NCBI GenBank assembly: GCA_023376005.1
Contig: CM042142.1
Coordinates: 51,587,111 to 51,651,110 of the forward strand
DNA from: Doryteuthis pealeii
Lineage: Eukaryota; Mollusca; Cephalopoda; Myopsida; Loliginidae
Direction: 5' to 3'
DNA length: 64,000 nucleotides
Position 1 is the first letter of the stretch. Every line of letters starts with the position of its first letter. Shown here piece after piece: positions 20,823 through 32,255 of this stretch. Under the pieces are notes generated by a model. That model was given only the letters and a program-made list of their open reading frames with translations. It did no database searches and had not been told where the DNA came from. Made by a program: the position numbers and the translations under genes.

Positions 20823-21210
20823 GTAAGTCATAAATAAATCTTATCTTATTGGTCCTCCCACACACAGCACACCCCGCGCGCCCATTGTAGTTCTTCTCGT
20901 GAGGGGCGCAATTCCAATGAGCGGCTCTTGGAATGATGGCTATTCTGAGAAATTACTAACCAGACTCGTTTATTCTTCTCGTTAAGTACCATTAGAAGAG
21001 CGAAGAGGACATTCGAGGCTCAGTTTAATCAACTTTAGAATCTGTTATTTGAACTAGATTTTATTTATCTTTGGTCAGAGCTGAATATCTATTGATTTGT
21101 CCTGTTCACGTCATTGACATGAACTAACCAAAGCAACAATATTAGGGTATTGCCTATTTTAGCGCCTAGAGCAAAATTCGCGTTGTAAACATTTGAATCA
21201 CTTCCTTTAT

Positions 21211-21442
21211 ATATACTAGCGAATTCGACAAGCGTAGGGCGAGGCTAGGTCGCTTCGTAACACATCTGGCCGCTCGCAAACTTCTCTTATATATACTAGC
21301 GAATTCGCCAAGCATAGAAGGCGACTTGGTCGCTTCGTGATACTCCTGGCCGCACGCAACCTTCCCTTATATGTACTAGCGAATTCGAAAAGCGTAGGGT
21401 GGCTTGGCCGCTTCGTGACATCCCTGGTCACCCGAAACCTTC

Positions 21443-21445
<3 letters not shown>
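21211..21445. repeat. ~80-bp minisatellite, three units
   Basis: Three units share TATATACTAGCGAATTCG, ACAAGCGTAGGG, GGTCGCTTCGTGACA and CTGGCCGCTCGCAACC, then CTTCCCTTATATA. Further single or double units sit at 21725-21815 and 22120-22262, on either side of SINE-B copies. Read in reverse each unit ends CGAATTCGCTAG followed by T, which resembles a Helitron 3-prime terminus. Minus-strand open frames here are translations of the repeat. Confidence 0.75.
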
Positions 21446-21446
<1 letters not shown>

Positions 21447-21483
<37 letters not shown>

Positions 21484-21712
21484 AACCCCTACGCACGACC
21501 AGGATGTGACACAAGCTCAATTTATTAAGCGAAATTTAATAAATTTGAATTCAGAGTTTTCTTTCTCCCAGACTGGTTACCGAAACGAGGTTAAAGAGCC
21601 CAACCTGTCCTACTATTTTGTCATAGCTGGAGGGAGAGTAGTGGGATAGCAAACACTGGTCTACGAGTCCACTTCTTAAGACTCAAACGATTACACCACA
21701 TATCTCCATACC
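21447..21712 (-). mobile_element. SINE-B with TA tail
   Basis: On minus: head GAGATATGTGGTGTAATCG, B-box region GAGTC, body CTCCAGCTATGACAAAATAG, GTTAAACTTCGC-like end, then TGCGTAGGGGTTGG and a 35-bp TA array (21447-21481). The TA array is directly continuous with the SINE tail. Confidence 0.75.
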
Positions 21713-21724
21713 ACCACACAACCT

Positions 21725-21815
21725 TATCTTATACGTACTAGTGAAATCGATAAGCGTAGGAGGTGGCTTCGTCGCTTCGTTACATCCTTAGCCGCTCGCA
21801 TCCTTCCCTTATGTA
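21725..21815. repeat. Minisatellite unit
   Basis: One further unit of the 21211 repeat (ACTAGTGAAATCGATAAGCG, TGGCTTCGTCGCTTCGT, CCGCTCGCATCCTTCC), lying between two SINE-B copies. Confidence 0.65.
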
Positions 21816-21820
21816 TACTT

Positions 21821-22112
21821 ACCAACCCCTCCGCACGAGCAGGATGTGAAACTAAGTCAATTTCTTAAGCGGAGTTTGACAGGTTTGAATTCAGAGTTTC
21901 CCTTATCCTAGACTGTTACCTAGCCAAGGCTAAAGTGACCAGTCAGCCCTACTATTTACCCATAACTGGAGTGAGAGTAGTTGGGTGCATACTTTTCCCA
22001 GGGGTTTTAACACTATGTGAAATGCAAACAGCCTCATCTAGGATTTGAACTCTGGTCGACGATTTCATTTACTAAGACACTAACCACTGCACCACCCACC
22101 TCTATCCCACCA
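21821..22112 (-). mobile_element. SINE-B, long copy
   Basis: Runs on minus from GGTGGTGCAGTGGTTAGTGT through the B box (GAGTTCAAATCC), ATAGTGTTAAAACCCC, CTCACTCCAGTTATGGG, AGGGCTGACTGGTCAC, to CTGCTCGTGCGGAGGGGTTG. It is flanked on both sides by minisatellite units. Confidence 0.8.
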
Positions 22113-22119
22113 CGCAAAA

Positions 22120-22262
22120 TTATATATACAAGAGAATTTGACAAGCGTAGGGGGTGGCTTGGTAGCTTCGTCACACCATTGGCCACTCGCAAACTTCCTC
22201 TATATGTACTAGCGAATTTGACAAGCGTAGGGGGTGGCTTAGTTGTTTCGTGACACCCTTGT
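22120..22262. repeat. Minisatellite units
   Basis: Two more units (AGAATTTGACAAGCGTAGGG and ACTAGCGAATTTGACAAGCG), nearly identical to each other and younger looking than those at 21211. Confidence 0.65.
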
Positions 22263-22264
22263 TG

Positions 22265-23340
22265 ACATTTGCATGTATTATTAGAGATTTATTTATTGTT
22301 AATTAATTGTAATATTAATTTTAAATATGAGATGTGATTAGATTGCCTTGTCTACTACGAGATATTGGGGAATGATGGTATCCAGGTAGAAAAGAAACAG
22401 TGACACCAAGTTTTACCCCAGTTTCCGTTACGGAATATTTTGCTTACCCTACAACATTTCAGATGTCTCCGATAAGACCTGCACTCGACCGCCTTGTCGA
22501 CGAACTGTAAAATGCACTGACGACAGCTCTGAAGTGGGCTAACACCCTCTCCTTTCAATGTTAATGAACATTATTTCTGCTAGTTTATACATTTTATAAA
22601 TCTTTTATAAATCTTATTTATCTTATAAATCTTTTATAAATCTTATTTATTTAAAATAATGCTATTTATAAATTATATAATGAAAATTATTTCTGCTAGT
22701 TTATAAAACCAAACTAAACAATAATATTTACCTACAAACTATTTGCTTACAAATCTATTGTGGTTAAGGGTTAAAGACACAAGACAGAAAATAAATTAAA
22801 CAAATATATTAACAAAAAACAGTTGTACAAATATGTACCAATGAGTCGGTTACACGCGAGGCTGTCTTATCGGCTGTCTCCTGAAATACTAACCCTCGCT
22901 TGAGTGCAGAACCTGCTGCTATTTATAATTGGAAGAGATCGTGCGTGCGTGGTAAATTACCATAACAAAAGCATATATACAAAAAAGATCTGAGATAATG
23001 GCCAACAAATTAAACAAAATAAGCAACCAAAGATCTGCACTCGACACCACAGGGGTCATTACATCATATACCTGCCATTGAATGTCCGTGATAAAATTTG
23101 AGTCTAGCAACACTGTCACCATATTACAATTAGACATCGAACATAATGCCCACCAAAGGCGGTCTGTAAGCGAGTATTATCGCAATAGATAGATAAAAGT
23201 ACAGAAAATATATGAGTTCATCAAAATTTGAAACCGATTGTTTCATGAACTCAATAACAGTTACGCCCATTTTTCTTAGAATTTGCAAAATATTCTTTTA
23301 GACGCATAAGCAAAATATATGGGTTGAAATAGTTGCATAT
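22265..23340. other. No recognisable feature
   Basis: Mostly unique A/T-rich sequence. A TTTCAG followed by ATG at about 22460 was examined as a possible exon, but its frame stops after 12 codons. A hydrophobic 72-residue minus frame at 22919-23137 has no splice or domain support. Confidence 0.45.
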
Positions 23341-23341
23341 T

Positions 23342-24040
23342 TCCTGGCTGGTTGGTTGGATTTTACGGCATGTCAACCCTTGCTGGGTTATTTTATGTAT
23401 ATATTATATTTTGCTTCATGTATTTGTATGTGTATTTTTGAGATAAGGCTTGATATGAATAATTATGATATTTCGGAGTGTTGTCCTCATCTTTACTGCG
23501 TATAAATACAACGTTCCGGCCGCTGATACCCCGGGTTCTGTTTTAGGCGTTTTTATTTATTATTCTAATTACCTTAAAATAAGTCATCTTCAGAGCAGTA
23601 ACGATTAAGCTCCGACACTGCGTTTGAATTCATGGGTATTCGTCTGAAGATGACTTATTTTAAGGTAATTAAAATAATAGATGAAAAACAACTAAAACAG
23701 AACTCGAGGTCACAGTGGCATGAACGTTGTGTTTATACACAATAAAGATGAGGACAACAGTCCAAAATATCATAATTATACATTTTGTTTTATTCCTTCT
23801 TGATGGATATTCAATTTTTTTCAAACTTAATTTTAAAAAAACAACACATTTTCAACAGTCATGATTTTATCTATTTAACCCATAGATGGGACCCTAACAG
23901 GTACTACCACTTCGGGTTGGGGTAGACATGGGAGTAATAGCGAAAAAGGGGTACTCCATATTCTCCAGAGTTCTAGAATTGAAACTTCACCACTAGATGC
24001 AGTTTAAGGTCATACCCAGTACACCATATTTCCTGGTGAC
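23342..24040 (-). mobile_element. Family R, split by a palindrome
   Basis: Plus-strand text begins with the complement of the R tail (GGCTGGTTGGTTGGATTTTA, CGGCATGTCAACCC). It is interrupted at about 23395 and resumes at about 23785 (TTTTATTCCTTCTTGATGG), ending TTAAGGTCATACCCAGTACA. The 5-prime portion of R is missing. Confidence 0.7.
23395..23785. repeat. Palindrome inserted into family R
   Basis: Arms of about 150 bp: GGAGTGTTGTCCTCATCTTT is mirrored by AAAGATGAGGACAACAGTCC, and CTAATTACCTTAAAATAAG by CTTATTTTAAGGTAATTA. The centre contains CTGAAGA followed by a TTATTTTA/TAAAATAA hairpin, the same layout as the hammerhead-like palindromes, but GAAAC is mutated. Its position inside R shows that such palindromes are inserted units. 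Confidence 0.7.
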
Positions 24041-24369
24041 ACTAGCGATCGTGTTCAGCCTCAAGTAAAAGGTAAAGATTTCAAGCATTAATTTTTTTTT
24101 GTGGGGGGGGGGGCAGTCATTTCCTCCCAAGTATAAATTAGTTGGTAGGTAAATAATAACACGTACAAGTGTCATTATCATTTTCAATTATAACCATTGA
24201 AATCAGGTGAAGCAAGAGGATATACTCACTCTACTTCATCGACTGAGTTAGCCTCCTTTCACACCTAAAAAACAATCGTTTTCGCTCAAGAATTTTGGAA
24301 AGAAAGCTGGTTTTTCGTTTTGCTAAAAATGACAGGCTATACCTGTCCATTATGTAATAAACGATTTGG

Positions 24370-24912
24370 GTTGTTTTGTTTTGTTTTACGGCAGATCAGC
24401 CTCAGTGGGTCTTTAATGCCGATTAAGTTTTGAAATAAATTAACTTTTTAATGGATACACCTAACAGGTACTACCACTCTGGGTCAGGGTGGATCAGGGA
24501 GCAATGGTGATGAGGGGTGCTCCACATTCCTCAAACCTCCAAAACTGGAACCTCAGATAGAGTTTTAACGTCATTACCAGGACGTGTAGACCCTCAGCCA
24601 CCGCCTTCTAGAACCCATATGATAAAAAGGGGTTGGGGTTTGCCATAAGGGCAATATGGTTGGGGCAATTATATAGGTCCTAGGGCTTGACATGACCAGC
24701 CGATTGATCGGAGGGGGACTCTCCGACCGCCTGTCTAGCCTAAGTAAGGGTTTAAGTGGAGTATTGCAGGTCGTGGACTGCTCCTCCACCAAGACTCCGT
24801 CCTTAAGCATCACGGGTCGCCACTCACGGCTAACAGATGGCCCTATTGGGGGGAGTCTTACTCCTCTGCAGTCGGAACATTCTAACGCCCCGGGTGACAG
24901 GGTGGTGTAATA
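24370..24912 (-). mobile_element. Family R, near full length
   Basis: Starts (plus text) GTTTTGTTTTACGGCAGATC and ends CTAACGCCCCGGGTGACAGG. It includes all R blocks: ACTACCACTCTGGGTCAGGG, GGTTGGGGTTTGCCATAAGG, CATGACCAGCCGATTGATCG, ATCACGGGTCGCCACTCACG. Open frames of 72 and 120 residues on opposite strands are not conserved between copies. Confidence 0.75.
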
Positions 24913-25295
24913 AACGGGGAACGAGGAACGAATCAAAGATACGAGAAGTAACAGTTCCTAAAAGAATGAAGAAGCTTACCCCATACGTGGTATCTGTTGT
25001 TCATTTCATCGACTAAACGGATAGAATAAAACATCGAAGGTCCTAACGCTAAAGGTCGGGTTGTGTTTTTGCGTTTTGCACCTCCCCAGCTAACGAATAG
25101 CCATCACTAACATTGCAGTCGTTTGTGACTATACCAAATCCACTCCTGATTGAACCACAATCTTCACTTATCAGTAAGGAACAAGAAGAAATGATATTGG
25201 TAGAGCTGCGGTTTTATCTCAAGTGTCACTCAAAATTAACTGAGCACTCATCTTTTTGAAGGACTTACTAATGGTCATCCTTGTAACTGCTATAA
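24913..25295. other. No recognisable feature
   Basis: Unique-looking sequence. Parts near 24160-24300 and 25560-25760 resemble each other (CATTGAAATCNGGTGAAG, CAAGAGGATA), so a diverged local repeat brackets this stretch. Confidence 0.4.
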
Positions 25296-25299
25296 TAAT

Positions 25300-25435
25300 C
25301 TACATCAGGTATGTCAAACTGAGTAGCACCCTAGGGCCGCATGGATTACATATGTATGTCATGAGGGCCGCATGGATTACATATATCTGTCATGAGGACC
25401 GCACATAACAACCAAGTCTTTAAATCCTTCTTCTA
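25300..25435 (+). mobile_element. Possible hAT-type MITE end
   Basis: CAGGTATGTCAAACTGAGTA followed by GGGCCGCATGGATTACATA resembles the terminal sequence of widespread hAT-like MITEs, which have a CAG-GTGTCAAACT start and GGGCCGCA text. The GGGCCGCATGGATTACATA block is tandemly repeated twice. The opposite terminus is not found. Confidence 0.35.
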
Positions 25436-25984
25436 TATTAACAGAACAAAGTGAAGATTGATATCATCAATTTCTTTATTATTAACTAAAAACTTATGAA
25501 TACATATAAAAAAAATAGTTAAAAAGAAAGGAAAAATTACTATTACTGGCCGAGTTCAAATAATAAAACGTACAAGTGTCATTGTCACTTTCAGTTATAA
25601 CCATTGAAATCTGGTGAAGGCAAGAGGATAGACTCACCTCCTTTCATAGTCTCCTTCCACAACACAAAAAAGAGGTGAGAGACAATGTGCTAATAACAGA
25701 CTGTTTTTTAACACATTACGCTAATGAAAATTAACGACCGTTTTCGCTCAAGAATGTTTGGAAAGAACATTAAAAAAAACTAGAGTACTGTAAAAACATG
25801 CAGTCTGCGTGCGTGCCGCACCTGTGCTTGCTGTCACATGCGGCCATGTCTGATCAAAATTTAACTCCAAATTCCCCCCTCCCTGGCTCTACCAATTCTC
25901 TTGGTGTTTTTATTTTATACCTATACGATGGGATATTTCAAATTCCACAATCAATTCACTTCAGAAATTATTCTATTCAAATAA

Positions 25985-26090
25985 AGTCCTATTATCATTG
26001 TAATACTCTAGGGAAAGGTATGAATCCAACTTATCTCCCTCCAGCTATGGGTAAATAGTAGGACAGGTTGGGCTCTTTAAATCCTTGCCT
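25985..26090 (+). mobile_element. SINE-B body fragment
   Basis: CTAGGGAAAGGTATGAATCC, CTCCAGCTATGGGTAAATAG and CAGGTTGGGCTCTTTAAATC are SINE-B body text without head or tail. CTTGCCTACCA-like flanks around 25885 and 26090 suggest a short local duplication. Confidence 0.6.
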
Positions 26091-26239
26091 ACCAAGTCTC
26101 CCCCATGGCTTTATCAAACTTCTTGGTATTTTTTTACCTTTTTGATGCGATATTTCAAAATTCACATTCTATTCACCTGAGAACTTCTATTCAAATAAAG
26201 TTCTATTATTAGTGTTCACATATTATATATGTGCTAGAA

Positions 26240-26555
26240 GGCGGTAGTTGTGGGTCTTAGTGTCCTGGGTATTACGTTAAACTTTATCTAATAGTGAAGT
26301 TCCAATTCTGGAGCTCTAGGGAGTATGGAGTACACCATCATCGCCATTACTCCCAGGTCCACTCTGACCCGGAGTGGTAGTACCTGTGTTCGGCCCGTCT
26401 ATGAGTTAAATAGAAAAAAGACGGTAAAATATGTTTAAAAATTGAATCTAGAAAGAAGATTGAATACCCATCAAGAATGAATCAAACAAAATGTCTTCGA
26501 CATAAAATAACCCAACAAAATTTGATATGCCGTAAAATCCAACCAACCCACCAAC
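26240..26555 (+). mobile_element. Family R, 3-prime half
   Basis: Covers CTAGAAGGCGGTAGTTGTGG, ATTACGTTAAACTTTATCTA, GAGTGGTAGTACCTGTG and AACCCAACAAAATTTGATAT, ending CCGTAAAATCCAACCAACCC. 5-prime truncation with an intact CCAACC tail is the usual retrotransposon pattern. Confidence 0.7.
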
Positions 26556-26629
26556 AAAATATTTTCCTAAATTATTATGTCATAATTTTTTTCCAAATAA
26601 TTTGTTCATAATTTTTTCCAAATCATACA

Positions 26630-26870
26630 GTTTAGCTCAGTTGGTAGAGCATCCACTTAGGAACTTCGAGGTTCCTGGTTCGATACCGTCCCTCGCCAAC
26701 TCAGCGCATGAGTAGCACAGTTTGGATCTGTGTGGTAAAGTTGGGAACTGATGGTTGGCTTTGCGCTCCACATCAGACCTAAAAACAATCTCTCTGGTCT
26801 AGCGCAAGGGAAGAGGGGATATACTCCCTCGCTTTCTGACCGTTACCGACAATAGGCCACTTTTACTTAC
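26630..26870 (+). mobile_element. SINE-A
   Basis: A box TTTAGCTCAGTTGGTAGAGC, B box GGTTCGATACCG, body CTCAGCGCATGAGTAGCAC to ACAATAGGCCACTTTTACTT. Head and body are both well kept. Confidence 0.85.
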
Positions 26871-27049
26871 TTTGTAAGTAAATTGGTCTTTTATTCCACT
26901 TCTATTCTGCCAAATAATCTAACCATATAATTATTCCTAGATCAATTGCATTGTGGCAAGTGCAACTCGATGTCATTTAGCAGAAAATGCTATTAGGACA
27001 AAAGGTCAATGTGACTAATGATATCGTGTCAGCGTGATCGAATCTTTCG

Positions 27050-27340
27050 ACATTCTATCTCTCTCTCTCTCTCTCGTTTGCATGAACGGCCATACACATG
27101 CGCGGAGACATGCACACGAACGCAATCAGACTCAGGCCCGTACACAGCCAATGTACATCCGGGTTGGTAGAGAGGCGAGCAAACGCAAAGAGAACCACAC
27201 TGACAATCTCACAAACACGACGTGCGGTCATTATACACAAACACATACTCCTCTCTCTCTCATCTCTCTCCACAAACACAGCACACAGAAGGCACACACA
27301 CACACACCACACCACACACACACACACACACACACACGCA
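27050..27340. repeat. TC and CA microsatellites
   Basis: A 26-bp TC run at 27050, a weaker TC run at 27250 and a CA array at 27294-27336. Overlapping threonine/histidine and cysteine/valine frames on both strands are artefacts. Confidence 0.85.
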
Positions 27341-27439
27341 TAGGCATACATTTAGACGACCTCACTAGACATCTGTATACATATATTGTAAGTTGAAATG
27401 GAAGCGAATCCACGGTATGTTGAAAGGAAAAAATAAAAA

Positions 27440-27710
27440 GAAAAAGAACATGCTGAATGGATACAAATAGGTTATTTTACTTAACAAACGTGTTTCGGCC
27501 AGGAGTTTGTTCATCTACACATGTATCTATTTATTATTATTTCAAAAATATAAAATAAATTAGTTCTTTAAATTATATTTTATTCTATAATTTAAATGAT
27601 AATAATAGAAATACGTATACATGAACAAACTCCTGGCCGAAACACGTGTTAGTAAAATAAACCTATTTTATCCATTCAGCATTTTCTTTCCTCATTTTAT
27701 TTTTCCTTTC
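27440..27710. repeat. Palindrome with CCGAAACACG motif
   Basis: Arms of about 80 bp: CGTGTTTCGGCCAGGAGTTT is mirrored by AAACTCCTGGCCGAAACACG, and GAATGGATACAAATAGGTTA by TATTTTATCCATTC. The loop is A/T-rich. GATGA-CTCCTGGCC-GAAAC recalls the hammerhead-like palindromes, but no stem II pairing is found. A TA run adjoins at 27715. Confidence 0.65.
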
Positions 27711-28119
27711 AATATATATATATATTAGTTTTTGCACATATATTTGATTACATTCTTGTCTGCGGCCAGATTTACATTTAAGTAAAACCCAAAGGCCTGT
27801 GCCTACTGATACGCAATTTCGACACACCAACGTACAAATTCTTTTGTCCATATCTTTTCGACTTTTTCCGATTTTTTTTCAATTTCTTCAAATTTTATCT
27901 TTTCCTGTCTGAAGATTGCCACGTAAAGATGTGCATGAAACCAAATGGTCGCAGATAAACATCAATGTAATATATATACAAAAACTAGAATATATATACT
28001 TTTTAAAATGAAAGAGCTCTATCACAGATATTGAGCTCTCTCTAAATAATACTACATATATTGGCACACCACTAACTCATCAAGTGAGATAGTGTTAAGT
28101 GCACACTGTTGTAATATTT

Positions 28120-28156
<37 letters not shown>

Positions 28157-28160
28157 TAGA
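28120..28160. repeat. TA microsatellite
   Basis: Pure TA array. Upstream, 27730-28110 holds no recognisable feature apart from a short hairpin-like AGAGCTCTATC stretch near 28012-28040. Confidence 0.85.
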
Positions 28161-28474
28161 AAAGTCATACCGAATTTCGAACGATTACCGTGAGTTACGT
28201 CACATAATTTCGAAAGAAAAATAACGGATAAACAACGCCAAATCCTTTCACTTTCACTATTTTTTTCACCCATATACTGTATTTAACTTCTCCCCAGAAA
28301 GTCTCTATTATCTATACTTTGACAAAGGGTGAAGGTTCACCGAAAATATAGGAATTACCAGAGACAGAATAACAGCTGAATATTAAAATACTGTATTTTG
28401 TTCTGTTTTGTTCTGTTTTTTACATGCTTCAAAATACCAAGAAAAAAAAACAAACGTTCACAAGAACAAAGTTT

Positions 28475-28481
28475 AATATAT

Positions 28482-28531
<50 letters not shown>

Positions 28532-28555
28532 TTTATATATATATTATAATGTATT
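28475..28555. repeat. TA-rich microsatellite
   Basis: Interrupted TA/ATT repeat array; TTCTGTTTTG is also tandemly repeated just upstream at 28400. Confidence 0.8.
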
Positions 28556-28559
28556 TTTA

Positions 28560-29280
28560 ATGTTGAAGATGGGGGTTATTATGAAGCATTTAAAAATAAA
28601 TGAAGAAACTCGAGTGTATGAATGACTACTGGATTCACTTATTTCTCATTATTTTTATCATAAATTTTCGGGATCGTTAGATTCCCTTCTTCTATCTATC
28701 CTGTTGAACGGAATCCTTTGTCTTTGTTGTTATGAGAGCGCCAGCGTCTGCAAAATATTTGTAATAACGGAAGTATTCCGATATTGGGCATTTGAGTCCC
28801 CTCACGTGAGTTCGTAGTTTTAAAATCCATTGGTTTTTGTTGGTTTTCGAGATGGCGTTGTTGGAAATGCGTGTCTATTAAATACATTTGAGGTGTGTAA
28901 AGGTTGTGTGGTGGGGGTGTTAAAGTGAAGTGCTATCGTGCTATGGGGGTGATTTGAGTTTTATTGTGGATTTGTGGATTATTTAATCTTAGTCTAAAAG
29001 ATATAAGTATTTCCCACATATCTCTATTTATGCATTGTTGTGCAGTATATGTAATATACGATATTAGGGCTATCGCATGTTAGGTGTGGCGGATGGATTG
29101 TTATGTTTTGTGTAGGGTATTTTTATTTTGGTTTCAGTGTGGTATATGGCTACAATTTGGCATCTAGGCTTGTTGCATCTTTTTTACCTTTTCTGTACGG
29201 TGTATGTAGATGTTTTTTGGATGCAGTGAAGATGTTATGTAGGTTGGGGTGCTGGACTGCTTTTACGCGTTGATGGGCGG
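28560..29280. other. No recognisable feature
   Basis: GT-biased plus strand with no repeat family match, no convincing exon and no RNA gene visible to me. Confidence 0.45.
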
Positions 29281-29322
29281 GGTTGTTGAAGATGGACTTT
29301 TTTGTGGATCGGTTTATATATA

Positions 29323-29357
<35 letters not shown>

Positions 29358-29404
29358 ATATTGATATTTGGCGTAACATGTTGTGATTACTGTGTGTTTC
29401 GATT

Positions 29405-29632
29405 AATGGAATCCACACGCCCCTTTCAGCACCAGGTTCACTCTAACCGGGATGTTTATACCTGTTAGGGCCCATCTATGGGTTTAAATAATTTTAAAAA
29501 ATGAAAGTTTCAAAAATGTGTTTAAAAAAATTAATTTTGAAAAAAATGTTGAATGAATAAGACAACCCTCTTGGCATAAAATAATCCACAAGGGTTGACA
29601 ATACGTAAAAGATCCAACCACCCCAACCAACC
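29405..29632 (+). mobile_element. Family R, 3-prime part
   Basis: CAGCACCAGGTTCACTCTAA to TACCTGTTAGGGCCCATCTA, then GCATAAAATAATCCACAAGG and the tail ATCCAACCACCCCAACCAAC. Confidence 0.7.
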
Positions 29633-29746
29633 TGTGACTGTGCATTCACGAATTGAAACACTCGGTTCGGAACATTTTACCATATTAAATCATCATTTCT
29701 TATTTTTCACACACTGTCGGATTCCTTTCAAACATTTTTGCATCTA

Positions 29747-29762
29747 TCTATCTATCTATCTA

Positions 29763-29818
<56 letters not shown>

Positions 29819-29870
29819 ATAATATATTATATTATATATATATATATATATATTATAATATAGTAAAGAA
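29747..29870. repeat. (TATC)n(TC)n(TA)n compound microsatellite
   Basis: Four-base TATC units pass into a TC run and then a TA-rich run. Confidence 0.85.
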
Positions 29871-29979
29871 GAAGGGGAAAATAAATATATTTATATATTA
29901 TGCATATACAACGTGACACCATAAATTACCTATGATAAACATCCATCCAGTTACTACACCCGTGTCTACTTTTCTCCTA

Positions 29980-30290
29980 TATATATATATATATATATTA
30001 ATAGTATATATGTGTGTGTGTGTGGTGGTGTGTTGTGTGCGTGTGTGTGTGTGTGGTGTGTATAAAATTTATTTATTTATTCCTCTGTCTTCTTGGTAGT
30101 TGATCATATTGTTTAAATAAATATAATTACTCAACTGAAATTCTTATATCATACTTTAGTTGTAGTTTTAATATATATCTAGTATCTAATATCTATATAT
30201 ATATGGTGTGTGTGGTGTGTGTGTGTGTGTCTACCTCTGTGTCGTTTCTGTGTCTTTGTGTGTGTGTGTTGTGTGTGTGCGCGCGAAACG
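29980..30290. repeat. TA and GT microsatellites
   Basis: Several TA and TG blocks with single-base interruptions (TGTGTGTGGTGGTGTGTTGT). The frequent odd-length steps again suggest imperfect base calling. Confidence 0.75.
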
Positions 30291-30299
30291 TTTTGTTTT

Positions 30300-31290
30300 G
30301 AAGTCCTTTATGAAAGGTTAAACTATTTCATATAAAGATCAAGTGATATAATTCAACTGTTGCACGATTTGAAATTCTTTTTCTCCAAAAAAAAGAAGAA
30401 AGAAAAAGACGGGGAAAAAGACCATTTTTCAAATAAAACAACGTTATTTATCTTCGAAATGTTTGGTAGAATATATTGAAAGCACTACAAACTGCTGTTA
30501 AAATATTGACGTGTTCAACTGAGTTCATCTTCGCCATTCAATATCGTTCAATTACCTTTTTTAAAACGCTTCCAAAAACGCACATCTTTTTACGAGTTGG
30601 ACGAATTAAAGAAGGCATAAAATATTGATTTAACTATCTCATAAGTCGAGTGCATTCGTGTGAGAAATAAATAGTTTTTCTCCTGTTTGAAAGCGTTTGT
30701 TGACTTTAGTATAATAAATTATATTGCATACGCTTCCATACAAACACAAACGCTCGGCGGTGTTACATAGTTCCGCAGGTAGCCTACGAATTATGTATGT
30801 AAGTGTAACTAAATTTTGAATCGAAGTTCGTTGAAGATTCAAATAATGAGGGTAAATGGAAAGATACCGTTAGCCGGTGAAGTTATTGACAGTATTTAAC
30901 CTCTCATCGACCTGTACGCCAACTTTTGATTAGCTGAAGGAAGGCGTGGGAAAAGAAATTAAGTTAGTTAAGCAGATTTCGGCTATTAATCAGCGGGATC
31001 AGACGCTCGTAAGATGCTGGCCTCTCACCACGCGGTTAGAACCCTTTTGTGGCCGTGGGTTCTTAATAAAGTATATAAAAACAACAAAATCTTTATTAAT
31101 TATTCAACAAGAAATGAGCAAACACCCAGCCCAAAGAAAAAAAAATCAGCCCTGAGAAAAAATCACAGCCACAAAGGAATGATCAGGTCAGAAAAAAGAT
31201 TGGCGATTGAAAAGCAGAAGTAAAACCATCTTATCTCTCATCTCCCTCACCTGTCTAATCTTTCTCCAATATTTACCCCAGCAGCATTAA
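30300..31290. other. No recognisable feature
   Basis: A/T-rich unique sequence. Plus-strand frames near 30946-31223 are lysine-rich and lack domain or splice support. GCTGGCCTCTCACCACGCGG at 31015 faintly recalls a tRNA-like head but has no B box. Confidence 0.45.
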
Positions 31291-31299
31291 GTGGGGTAT

Positions 31300-31540
31300 A
31301 TAACAACGGCTCCACTCTGAGTGGTAGTACCTGTTAGTGTTCCAACTATGGGTTAAATAAAAAATAAGTTAAAAAAAAATCTTATAAAAAATCTTTTAAA
31401 AAAAGATTGTTCTTTTTTTTAAATACCCATTAAGAATAAATAAAACAAAACGACTTCGGCATAAAATAACCCAACAATTGACTGCCATAAAATTCCAACC
31501 AAACCAACCAACCAACCAACCGAACCAACCAACAACAAAC
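31300..31540 (+). mobile_element. Family R, 3-prime part with CCAA tail
   Basis: CTCTGAGTGGTAGTACCTGT, then CGGCATAAAATAACCCAAC, ending in a long AACCAACCAACC tail at 31500-31540 that touches the next SINE-B. Confidence 0.75.
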
Positions 31541-31544
31541 GCTT

Positions 31545-31815
31545 GGCATCTACTTACGTGGCTTAATGTTTATCATATTAGGAAATGGACATGGCGAGCC
31601 GAGTTCAAATAATGGACGAGACTGTTTGCATATCACTAATACCCTTGAGAAATGTATGGACCCAACTAATTCCACTCCCATTCATGGGTAAATAGTAAGG
31701 GAAGACTGTGCTCTTTTAACCTTGGTTAGGCAATCAGTCTTGGAGAAGGCAGATTCAACCTGTTAAATCCGCTTAAAAATTGACCTTATGTCAACATCCT
31801 ACTCGCACAGAATAA
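31545..31815 (+). mobile_element. SINE-B
   Basis: Head ACGTGGCTTAATGTTTATC, B-box region GAGTTCAAATAATGG, body AATAGTAAGGGAAGACTGTG, end TTGACCTTATGTCAACATCC and TACTCGCACAG. Confidence 0.75.
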
Positions 31816-31819
31816 ATTT

Positions 31820-32255
31820 TTTCTTGAAAACATAATACATTTTGCGACCTTCTTTTTTTATAATATATATATATATATAGTAGGGTGTGACATAAGGTCA
31901 ATTTTAAGCGGAGTTTAACAGATTTGAATCTTTTGATTCCTTCTTTTTATAATATATATATATAATATATATATAATATATATAATATATATATATATAT
32001 ATTATATTATAAAAAAGAAGGTCCGCAAAATGTATTATGTTTTCAGAAAAAAAAAATTATTCTTTTTATCTTACATATGCAACACGTGTTTACAGATCTT
32101 CTGGTATCTTCTTCAGGCTTGATCATAATATTATCGATCAAAGCCTGAAGAAGATACCAGAAGATCTGAAACACGTATTGCATATGTAAGATAAAAAGAA
32201 TAATTTTTTTTTTCTGAAAACATAATACATTTTGCGGACTTCTTTTTTATAAATA
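31820..32255. repeat. Palindrome with hammerhead-like centre
   Basis: Arms of about 120 bp mirror each other: GCAAAATGTATTATGTTTTC against GAAAACATAATACATTTTGC, and CTTCTGGTATCTTCTTCAGG against CCTGAAGAAGATACCAGAAG. A third copy of the outer arm end is at 31832-31860. SINE-B text (GTGTGACATAAGGTC, reverse) at about 31878-31925 lies in the left flank. TA microsatellites are on both sides. Confidence 0.7.
32145..32172 (+). ncRNA. Hammerhead-like core in palindrome
   Basis: CTGAAGA, then AGAT/ATCT enclosing ACCAGAAG, then GAAAC and the self-complementary ACACGT. It fits CTGANGA, stem II, GAAA. Stem III could form only between two molecules in the ACACGTGT version of the other arm, and stem I would be two pairs (GC/GC). 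Probably a relic. Confidence 0.35.

Noticed and set aside
22440..22560. Exon after TTTCAG with in-frame ATG
   Set aside because: The frame ends after a dozen codons and no donor is present; no similarity recognised.
24574..24936. 120-residue minus-strand frame and its 72-residue plus shadow
   Set aside because: Lies wholly in family R; the frame is not kept in the copies at 39309, 51523 or 62325.
30946..31223. Two overlapping lysine-rich plus frames
   Set aside because: Adenine-rich sequence next to an R copy; no domains and no exon signals.
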